Below the pieces are notes generated by a model. The model did not search any database, was not told the DNA's origin, and saw only the letters and a program-made list of their open reading frames with translations. From Linyphia triangularis (lineage: Eukaryota > Arthropoda > Arachnida > Araneae > Linyphiidae), in the NCBI GenBank assembly GCA_963978545.1, contig OZ021732.1, positions 61,914,714 to 61,978,713 of the forward strand: a DNA stretch of 64,000 bases, in the 5' to 3' direction. Shown here piece after piece: positions 55,084 through 64,000 of the stretch (position 1 is its first letter; each line of letters opens with the position of its first letter). The position numbers and the translations under genes were made by a program.

Positions 55084-57938
55084 CAAAACAGTACTTTAAA
55101 AATCGTCGAAGTCAAAAGCTCTGATTATTCAAGTTGTGACCAAAACTTTAGCCAGGCCTAGAGCTCAAACTATTTGATAAATGTTGGCTATTATTTTATT
55201 TTTACTATTATTTTTAGATTGATTAGTGAAGTGCTTTTTGTATTATTCAATGATTGCAGAATCTGAACCTCCCGCAAAATTTTGGGTATTTTATACAGGC
55301 CTACAGCTTAAACGATTGAGTAAAATATCATTTTTGTTTTGCCACTGGTTATTTTGGAGCTATTAGAGTTATCCAAAAAATGTATAAGAAAGTCTTATCA
55401 ATTTCCAAGGGACTCCAACAATCTTTATGACTGTCAATCTGCATTTTGATTATCTTAATTTCTTAAAAAAAAAATATATATATATACACTTTTCGATCCT
55501 GCAACTTTCACTTAAAATTTCTATTTCTATCTTCGAGAGTGATTTGAATACAGATAAGTTCCTCTCATGGGTATGTTAAATATGCATTTTCCTATTTACA
55601 TTTTCAAACCAAACTTCGATAGAGATACGATCACATTCCATAAACGGAATTTATAAAATGTTTCCCTCATTCCCGGTAGAGGGGGTTGTCAAAACCTTCT
55701 GGCCGTCATCTCAACCTGTTGATACTCTAGCCTCGCAACTAGGGGGGAGGGGGGAGAAATGCCCCGTTGAAATCCCCTTTTAAGTTCCTTCCTCTCTTGG
55801 GGAAGAATGAATAAAAGGTTTTGTAGATAAAATATATGTTTGTCTCATAACGTTTTCCTCTTCCTATAAGCTATAGTACTTCCTGTGACGTTATAGTTGC
55901 ACCTTGAGTAAAAAAAGTTAAGGATACATGCATTTAATGTTATTTTCGTGTATCATAGTTTTGTTAAAGAATGTGTTAATGTTTGCATATGTTGTTTGTA
56001 AAATTTTAATATTAAATAACATATACGTTTTACTTTGTTTAAATATTAAGTTGCATTAGCCAGTTTTACTCCTTGTTGTGCAAGTTATGTCTTTAAAGAA
56101 AAACATATCACTCAGAAATGTTAAACTGTATAACAACTGGTTTAAGGTTTCATAAGTATTATGTATCCAGTATTAATCATAAGGATAAAATATTTTTTAT
56201 GAATTTTATTGCTTACAATGTACTGATAAATTTAAAAAGGATGAATTGGAACAAACCGATTAAATTGATATCTTTCAAAAAATAACTTGCAACAGTTAGA
56301 CCTAAAAAGTACGCATTAAACATGACTAGTGAGCATTCTAATTTATAATGCATCACCTTTCTATAATTCTATAGACTACCGCATCAATACACATATGAAC
56401 AATAAATATAAGTACTTAAAAGTATTAGTTACTATAAATATAATTACATTATTAAAGATTCATAATATTGAATTGTAGTTAAACTTATTGTATCTTGAAC
56501 TCAATATATCAGAGTTCTCTGTAACTTATGCAAGTTTTTTGTAATCTTTCTATAGCAAGACTGAAGTATGAATATGCTTTACTTCATAAAAGTTAAAAAC
56601 ATTCAATAATCACGTCTATAACCTAAAAAATCAACAGAGATCGATATAAACTATGTATGAACAAAATGCATTTTGTGCAAAGTAAAACAGGCTATCCTTT
56701 TTTAGAAAACCTCAGCCTATCACGTTTCATATTGTAAGACAGAAAGAGAGTTAAAACTAAGTTACACACTTGAATGATAAAGTAAAAATGATTTAAAATA
56801 AAGTCTGCAATATAGTTATCGTTTTTACTTCATGTAAGGCATAATACTAACTGCTATCGAATAGTGGTTTCATTATGTAAGCGTCTCTTTACTAGTAAAG
56901 CACCCAATTCTTCTTTAAGTCGAATCATGGCAGTTTGTAGGATGATCTACCGCTTTCGCGTTGCAATGCTTTCGTAGATTAGGGTTGACAATTTATTTTG
57001 ATAATCCTCAAAGGTATATTTCAGGTTATCAAAATGATATATCATATCGTAAGAGTAAGAAAGTATAATCTGAATATTAAAATGCTTCAAAGTGCAAAAA
57101 TGAGTCGCATAGCACTTAGTTGATCACTTTAGATGCGTAACTATTGTGAATAATGATTTAGTAGTTCTGCCTGCTGTATTCTACTTCCTTAATAATACTA
57201 AATGTCGATAAATAAAGTGTTATTTCTCTTTTAAGTTGCTATCTATTGATGCCTATTCCTTCTTAGGGAAGGATAAAAGTATGAGATCACTTACAATTTT
57301 AACTAGAATCCTTGGTGGGGAATAAGTTAAATAGTTTTGAGTGTAGGGGTGGGAAAGGGTCGCAAAGAGGTTTGGTGGTGGAAGGGGATGGATTTCGTAA
57401 TCGAATATCGATTGGACGCTTTAAAATTTCATTGACTTTCTAGACGACTTGGACGCTGTGTAATAGCGGTTGCTCTAGGGTAACTGTTATTTCTTAGAAT
57501 TATTTAAGCAGTTTCCTGCTTCGTCAGATGATTACTAAATTGTTGTTGACACTGCAGTTTTGAAAACTGAAAAATCACCTCTATTCGAATGCTTTAGACT
57601 GGGATTCATATTGTTTTAGTCAAATAATTGAGAAAATAAGGAGTTTGAAGTACATTTATTGTGTAGAGGATGTGCAGCATTTGATATAACTGACTGTTTC
57701 TGTTATATATGGTTGTAATGGATTTCAGTTTAATCAATCACGATTACAGTTCTCGTGTTCGTTGACGCACCACACTTTTTTTCTGTTTATATTTTAGAAT
57801 GCACTTTAAACTTAAGGTAGAAAGTTGTATTTTAAACCATGTGTTTTTTCTTGGAGTTGTGAGTGCTTCCTTCAGCTGGTAATCCTGATGTAATTTAACG
57901 TACTGTACCCGGCCGTGATTCATACGTATTCTGTCATA
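55084..57938. other. AT-rich DNA
   Basis: No gene is recognised. Slightly GC-richer patches lie at 55670-55790 and 57300-57480. A short (AT)n lies at about 55472-55486. Confidence 0.35.
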
Positions 57939-58209
57939 TACAGTAAGGTCCAAATTTATCTTTACATACCCAAAAATAATGATATTCAATGAAATACCCA
58001 TTCAATGTGATTCATATTTGCAGGGAATGTGTGAGAAGCAAGCCTAATTAGTGTTATCCAATCAAAAGTAATCAAACGGCATTTTTATATGCAAATCTAG
58101 GGTTACGTAATCCGACGTTGAATCAAGCGCTTAGCGCAAATTGAATATCTAAGTGAATTTTGCAACATAGAGTTCGATTTCAATGTGTATGGATTTAAAT
58201 AGTTTTGTT

Positions 58210-59340
58210 ATGGCTTCGAAGTATCGTTAAGAAGAATCTGTTAACTCATCGATCGCTTATAAGCAGGGCCATCCATCATGGAAGCAGCCAAATGTTTGAA
58301 TATTTCAAGACATACGGTCTCTACGTTACAGAAACAATTTCAAAATGACGGAACTGTTGTAATAAGGTCTCTTCAAGGTCGTAAATGAATGATAACTGCT
58401 TCTGAAGACCGATATCTGGCAATCACAGTCCGTCGTAACAGGAAGTCAACTGCTCGCCAGCTAAGTTCAGAACTTGCATCCGCCACTGGAACTGCTGCAT
58501 CACGGCAAACGGTATACAGAAGGCTTTATTAGAAAGGTCTTTATGCTAAAAAGCCATGGTATGTGTTTCACTGTCTTCATCAAAAACGGCCGACCAAACG
58601 GTATAGTGGTTAGCGTGCTGGCTTCTAGACCGCGAGGTTGCGGGTTCGAGTCCCGTGTTGGCATGGATGTTTGTAAATGTATGTTGGTTTGTTAAATGAC
58701 GAAATGTTTCGGCGCATTATAGCCCTCGTGTTGCTGACGGCGCCAGATAATCTGAATACAACCAACTTCATCAAAAACGAGGGCTATCTTTTATTGGTAC
58801 AAAGAACATCAGAAATGGAGTGAACAACAATAGTCCCATATTCTCTTTATTTATGAGACTAGGTTTAGTTTTACAGGTGATTCTAAACGTGTTTATATCT
58901 GGAAAGAGTCAGGAACAAGAAATTATCCCTCAAAAAATATGGAACGTGATCGTTTTGGTAGTGGAGGTGTGATGGCATAGGGAGGAATAATGATCAATAG
59001 ATGTACGGTCCTACACCTACACGCTTTCAACTGTGGATCTGTGACCGGCCAGAGATATCGGGATGAGGTCTTAGAGCCTTATGTAAGATTTTTCAGAGGT
59101 CTATATGGATATGACTTTTTATTTCTGGACGATAATACTCGCCTACATCGAGCAAACTTCGTTGACGAATTCCTTAAAAGTGAAGACATTGAGCGAATAC
59201 AATGGCCAGCAAAGTTTCCTGATCTTAACCCTATAGAGAACTTATGAGACTACCTCGGAAGAGCGATTTCACGTAGATATCCTCCTTCTACCGATGTAAT
59301 TGGTTTGAAGACTGCATTGCTGTAAGAGTGAAGCTTAATT
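58210..59340 (+). pseudogene. Tc1-family transposase pseudogene
   Basis: It runs from an ATG at 58210. The N-terminal helix-turn-helix part is recognisable (MEAAKCLNISRHTV), and the catalytic part ends in FLDDNTRLHRANFVDEF and PDLNPIENL. These give the second Asp and the Glu of the DD34E triad. The first Asp is lost: the usual FSDE(T/S)RFS position reads FIYETRFS. In-frame stops occur early (codon 7), after LQGRK, before the SINE, after WSEQQ, after GGVMA and after PIENL. At least two frameshifts are needed to join the parts, and a SINE interrupts the middle. It cannot make transposase. Confidence 0.9.
58575..58779 (+). mobile_element. tRNA-derived SINE, copy 7, nested in the Tc1 element
   Basis: The body is 58589-58765. 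The duplication CTTCATCAAAAACG is perfect at 58575-58588 and 58766-58779 and consists of transposase-gene sequence, proving the SINE came later. The head is GCCGACCAAACGG with B box GGGTTCGAGTCCCG. The tail is CTGAATACAACCAA, the same variant as copy 4. Confidence 0.96.
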
Positions 59341-59601
59341 CTCCAAACTGTGGTTAAAACGTTATTGCCAGAATGAAAAACACGTTGTGTCCTTTTTTTA
59401 ACTATCTTTTTCACATTTGATTTTCATTCTTATTGTTTCCTGCTACAATTTTATATCATATGTTGTTCTCTTAAATTTTTCTATGTATTTATGTGTCATA
59501 ATGTTATGTATCTTTCCAGAAAAATTCATGAAGTTATAGATCCAAGTTTCTGAGAAATTCGAGAATTTATCTATGTAAAAATAATTTTGGACATGAGTGT
59601 A

Positions 59602-60159
59602 TTTAACGGCATCATTAAAAATTTGGCTTACTAGATTGAATAACATTTCTCTTGCTTGATGTACTTAAAAATTCATCCAGTTATGTCGTAATGCTCATGC
59701 TGAAAAGTAATTTTACTAGTAAACTTTTTTTACATTTTGATATAAAAATCTCAATAATTACTTTTGTTGATAGTTTATATTTACTAACTTATGCATTAAT
59801 AAAAAATATGACGATAAATTATTTTTATTAGATTGAAAGAAAGAAACTGAGTGAAAATTTATTTTGTACTATGTTCTTTAAGTACACATTTTTCAGTGCT
59901 ATTTTGTGGACCACAATTTAAAAAATTATTTTGAGATTAATAGGATTGCACTATATATGCTAGAAATACAGGAATTTGCCATCATTTTCATTCCTTAACC
60001 CTCCTCAATCTTCCCAAGATCTCCAAAAACTTCAATATGTCACTCTCGATCATCTTCCTTAGCTATATATTATCAGATAAATTGAGTGTCGTTATAAGTA
60101 AGAAGAAATGACGATATATTCTTCAGTGCTATAGCATATTATAAATGTGAAGTACGTCC
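59602..60159. other. AT-rich DNA
   Basis: Nothing was recognised. Confidence 0.4.
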
Positions 60160-60440
60160 AAACTTTACTGAGTGACGAATATTTCACTTCCTCCTCCTCC
60201 CCTCTATATTTGTTTTCCCTACCGTCATAAAAATCCCAGTGTTTATCGAGATCTTCCGTCTCGACATCTTGGCTCATCTCTTTTCCTACTCTCAAGGAAT
60301 GACTTCCAATACGTCATATTCCTGTCATCGGGAGACCTTTTTTCCGCCTATCACAATTCATTTCTGTCAGGCGCCCGTCGGAAGAGTCTTATTTATTCAA
60401 AGACGGCAAAATGGATTGCTTGAACTCATGTTCATTTTCT
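60160..60440. promoter_or_regulatory. Candidate conserved non-coding element
   Basis: This is a balanced-composition patch in AT-rich surroundings. It contains CAAGGAATGACTTCC and CAGGCGCCCGTCGGAAG. Overlapping frames on both strands encode nothing recognised. Confidence 0.2.
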
Positions 60441-60640
60441 TGACATAGCCTAAATTGCACTTGAGTATTTCGACATCTGTATTAAAATATTGTATTAATT
60501 GATTAAATATCTACTTTGTATGCCAATGTTTATTATTGAACAACATTAAAATATTTACTTAGTTTATTGATGATGTATGTCGATATTTAAAATAATGCAA
60601 GTATTTTTTGTTAAAGTATTTCAACTAGTCAGTAAAATGC

Positions 60641-61214
60641 ATAGTTTATAGAGGTCGGAAATATCGATCAAAATAAATATCGATACTATATCGTTGCATA
60701 GGAAAAAATATCGATAAATATCGATACATGATTTTTTTGTCATTTGATTTTCAATTTTGCCAGAAACAAAGTTTTTTTGGGGCAAATTTCTACTTTTCAT
60801 GATTGCTTTTTCTAAGGTGACTACTTTTTCAACTGAAATGGTTCTATTGCAAATTTTTTTTTTTATATTTTCGATTAATTGGTGCAGTGATTTTAAGAAA
60901 AATTTAGATAATTTTCAATAGCTTTTAAGTGTATGGCAAAATATTGAATATTGGTGGCATTTTAACTGTCTCGCAGCCAAGTCCAAACTTTAGTTTTGAA
61001 GTTTTTGAAAAGGGAATAAAGAAAATCGAAAAAAAACACAAAAAAAAAAAAAAAAAAACACATGGAACTACCAAACGATCATCAAAAAACTAAAAATATT
61101 TGGAAATATCGATATATTGGTGACTTTTATCGATATTTTTAATATCGATATTTTTTTTAGAACTATCGATAAAAATATCGTCGTATCGATATATCGCTGA
61201 CCTCTAATAGTTTA
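60641..61214. mobile_element. hAT-type MITE
   Basis: The element spans 60649-61206 (558 bp). The 8-bp duplication ATAGTTTA is perfect at 60641-60648 and 61207-61214, the size hAT elements make. The left end reads TAGAGGTCGGAAATATCGAT and the right end on the minus strand TAGAGGTCAGCGATATATCG. Both ends carry several TATCGATA motifs within about 100 bp (60660-60735 and 61105-61195), the usual place for transposase-binding repeats. No open frame is present. Confidence 0.88.
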
Positions 61215-62039
61215 ACAACCCTTAATTCTTTTTCCTACAAGCCTTAGTCTCAATATTATTTTTTATAGTTATTCGTTTATTTCTATTAAAGATGTAATGT
61301 TTGAACTAGTACAACTAATCCATATTTCATGAAATGGAAAATAGTTTGTGGTCAATTTCAGTTTAAACTGCATTGCGTTTTTGTTATCTGGGAGTGGATA
61401 AATAGGGAAGAAATTTAAGATTTTAGCCACCCTTATTTGGTGATAAAACCTATATGTAAACACGCACATTACAAGTTTTTAAGAAAATAAAAAATCTCCT
61501 TCCCACATAATCCAGATTGTTGAATATACCTTAGGAGAAAACCCATTAACAATTGGTTTAGCAGTTATCAAGTTATAAGAATATCCTTTTAATTCAAGTT
61601 ACTCGATTTCTTATCATTTAATCGTAATACGTAGAAAATCTTTGTATTTTGTAATTAGCTTGTAAGGAACTTATTTGCCAAATTTAAGCTCTCTAGTCTT
61701 GTTTAAAATTGAATAATCTGAGATGAGTGAGTCAATTAGTCAGTCGGTTAAAAAGATGGTAAAGACTTTCTCTTTCATAAGTATTTATATTTGTAACAGA
61801 TTTTGTGCATGTATACATCATTTGCGGATTTCTAGTAGACAATTTAAAAGCCTTTTTGGATTGGATATTTCCATCTTTCAAAGTTCTGGAGATAAACTTT
61901 GTTCTCTATCATTTAAATAATAACCAAATACTATTGTATGCGGTTAATTTTTAAATGACCAAAATTATTATCATATATTTGTGGTTAAGCTTATTATTAT
62001 TATTATTATTTACAAGATGATGCACTTTTCTCATAAACG
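61215..62039. other. AT-rich DNA
   Basis: Nothing was recognised. An (ATT)n patch lies at 61991-62010. Confidence 0.4.
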
Positions 62040-62405
62040 TTTTGTATTTCAAAAATCCGCACATAGCATTACATTATTAGCACAACGCTTTATAGAATGT
62101 ACTATGCTTATCACGCACAAGGTCCTTAGAAAATGAACAAAAGCTAAAATACCATTTAATTGAATTTTTCTCCAAATCTATCTTAAACGAATTGAGTTTT
62201 AGCAGATGAACTAAACGTAGCTTAACGGCACCTGCTGTTTTAATCGTTTTTCGGAAACAGCAATTGTTAAGTTTAATGGGTTAGCACGAAGCTGACGTTT
62301 TAATGAATTCAAAATGGTTTCGAAAATGCTTCGTACGGCATGATAAACGAAATCAATGACTGTTTATTTTAGTACTATCATTAAAACGATTAACCTGTTT
62401 CAGTT
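62040..62405. promoter_or_regulatory. Candidate conserved non-coding element
   Basis: The patch is rich in short recognisable words: CACCTG (62229-62234, the Snail/Scratch-type E-box), TTTTAATCG, CAGCAATTG, GATAAACGAAATCAATGAC. Frames are closed on all strands. If the gene at 39103 encodes a Scratch/Snail protein, this could be an autoregulatory site, but one hexamer is weak evidence. Confidence 0.2.
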
Positions 62406-62654
62406 CACTTTAAAAGAAATGTGGATTGTTTCACATAGAAACAAACAGAAAAAGGTAAAAAAAAAAAAAAAAATCCGTCCACAAAGAAAAACAGTTTTTA
62501 AATTTATCTATAATTTTCCTTGAGATTTCCTTGAATTTTCAATCTAGATGAATTACCTTTTAGTTTGATTAGATTCATTGATTTTCGTTTTCCGGTAGTG
62601 GATAAAAAGGGAGATAATATTACGATTTTTACTAAAGTATTTAATCATAAAATT

Positions 62655-63485
62655 AGCATGCAATTAGCCTCAGATTTCAGGATATACAGGAAAAAACTAC
62701 CTGCCTTGAAGAAAATGCAAAAAGATTTGATTTGGCAATAAATGAAAACAATACCAAAATCATAAAGATAAACAGTAAAAATAGGACAAAAGTTATTATA
62801 AACTCTAAAGAAATTGAAGAAACAGACAGTTTTACTTATCTCGGTTCCATTATGGACACACAAGGTGGAACCGATGAAGATAACAAATGTAGGATTAAAA
62901 AGCCACAAAATACTTTTAGAATGCTTTTTAAAGTATGGAATTCGTCAAATGTAAACATTTCTCTAAAATTAAAAATCTATAATGCAATAGTAAAATCAAT
63001 TTTACTACATGGCAGAGAAACTTGGCAAATCACAAAACAGCAGGAGAATGAAACTAATACATTTAAAACTAAATGTTTAAGAAAAATCTTAAGAATATTT
63101 TGGCCAAATAAAATATCCAATTCAGATTTATATAGCAAAATGGCCTCTAAAAACTTAACAGCTGAGATCATGAAAAAGAGAGGACATTGGATTGGTTATG
63201 TTTTGAGAAGAGGTCCTGAAACCAACGAAAGAATTGCTTTGACATGGGCGTCGGATGGAAAGCGGAAGAGAGGGCGACCCAGGTTGACCTGGAGAAGGAT
63301 GGTCTTAAAATAACGAGACAAACTAGGATGGCCGAGCTGGACATTTGCCAGGGAGGCCATGCTTAACTGGAGGGAATGGGTGTCAACGATTGTGGCCTCG
63401 TGAGCCTACCAGGCGTGATGAATCACAAGGCAAGCCTCAAGTGTGAAGGAATGTATTGAATACAATAATAAAATGTATTAGAATG
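62655..63485 (+). pseudogene. RTE-type LINE remnant, C-terminal end of the polyprotein
   Basis: The frame is open from about 62660 to the stop at 63311-63313. It reads through LEENAKRFDLAIN, SFTYLGSIMDTQGGTDED, IYNAIVKSILLHGRETW, CLRKILRIFWPNKISN, RGHWIGYVLRR and GKRKRGRPRLTWRRM. This series (YLGS, LYGCETW-like, W-I-GH-LR, GRPR-TWRR) is the conserved C-terminal tail after the reverse transcriptase of RTE-clade LINEs. The catalytic core is missing, so the copy is 5' truncated. The usual YGCETW reads HGRETW, and the last part is cut short by a stop and frameshift. The 3' end has ATTGAATACAATAATAAAATG. Confidence 0.85.
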
Positions 63486-64000
63486 TAATACATTTTAACT
63501 AAAGGTCTAAAATAGTTTTGAAATGTAAGCGGTTGGGCATAAAATTGAATTTTCAAATTATTTTGGTGTCAATGTGATAATGTTTATTTGATTTAAAAGT
63601 CAAAGCTAAAGTATGGTCGATGGGCAATGTGGTTAGTATATTCTCTTGATCATCAATAATGTCACGTTAATAATTAAAGACTGGTCATTTGTCAGTTTAG
63701 TAACATATCCTTAAGGAGAAAAAAAAGTAGTCGGAAATTTATTTGAAGGAATGTTGTTAGGGATGTTTAAATTCAAGATGTAGAGGAAATTTCGAAATCA
63801 GATAAAATGTTTTTAATTATTTTACGTAAGTTAAAAAATTATTTAAATTTTAATTTTAAATGTTTGACAGTAATTTAAAAAAATAGTGTATTTGACTTTG
63901 AAAAGTTTGTTTTACATTTAATTGTATAGTTTTTTAGAAAAAGTTAATTTGTTATTAACATTGCAGTTAAAATGTATAGTTTGTTTCAAATTTATTTAAC
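63486..64000. other. AT-rich DNA
   Basis: Nothing was recognised. Confidence 0.4.

Larger units (their letters stand above)
57939..59601 (+). mobile_element. Tc1-type transposon, dead copy
   Basis: The element spans 57941-59599, flanked by TA (57939-57940 and 59600-59601). The left end reads CAGTAAGGTCCAAATTTATC and the right end on the minus strand CACTCATGTCCAAAATTATT; both continue into TTTACATA. Without the nested SINE and its extra duplication the length is about 1.47 kb, normal for Tc1 elements. It carries a broken transposase frame. Confidence 0.9.

Overview
The window is eukaryotic and animal: AT-rich (estimated by eye at about 70 %), dominated by introns, intergenic DNA and transposon remnants, with long (AC)n and (AT)n microsatellites and no operons or dense coding. 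The mix of tRNA-derived SINEs, Jockey-like and RTE-like LINE remnants, Tc1, hAT, pogo-like and piggyBac-like elements and Helitrons fits an arthropod. A chelicerate is my guess from the general look of the repeats, but this is not proven.

Only one host coding exon is supported, at 39103-39232 on the plus strand. It starts MPRSFLVKKVK, the SNAG repressor motif found at the very N-terminus of Snail/Scratch/Gfi-type C2H2 zinc-finger transcription factors; the residues after the SNAG box (KKVK) look most like Scratch. A TGA lies in frame two codons before the ATG, and the exon ends in a good GTAAGT donor in phase 1. No zinc-finger exon was seen downstream, so 39233 to 64000 is probably part of a first intron of at least 24.8 kb, and 1 to about 39 kb is probably upstream DNA. 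Several islands richer in GC stand out from the AT-rich background (about 7.3-7.8, 14.6-15.0, 16.6-16.9, 18.4-18.8, 33.6-34.1, 36.2-36.7, 46.0-46.4, 60.2-60.4 and 62.0-62.4 kb). They carry no convincing genes and are candidate regulatory elements of a developmental gene.

Mobile DNA. Seven full-length copies of one tRNA-derived SINE family (about 175-185 bp) each have 12-14 bp target-site duplications. They share a 3' end (TTTCGGCGCA...GTTGC...CCAG...CAACCAACC) with a Jockey-like LINE remnant at 24841-25332, which suggests a SINE/LINE partnership. One copy is nested inside a dead Tc1 transposon (57941-59599, TA duplications, terminal inverted repeats, first catalytic Asp lost). A second, older SINE family is at 40543-40727. 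Two non-autonomous Helitrons of one family (20551-21563 and 27506-29079) have TC starts and hairpin-CTAG ends; a third Helitron-type 5' end sits on the minus strand at 41731. Other elements are a hAT MITE with an 8-bp duplication (60649-61206), a pogo/Tigger-like MITE (14028-14593), two piggyBac-like MITEs with TTAA flanks (22652-23183 and 44155-44372), three long foldback elements (21605-22055, 28756-29004, 41846-42527) and an RTE-type reverse transcriptase tail (62660-63485).

Other repeats: three tandem copies of a 320-bp unit (12622-13522), 3.3 copies of a 112-128-bp unit (23520-23930), a 145-bp tandem at 41255-41670, a 26-bp tandem at 33231-33322, and a direct duplication about 2 kb apart at 48268-49143 / 50298-50885. 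The remaining stretches are AT-rich single-copy-looking DNA in which I see nothing to annotate.
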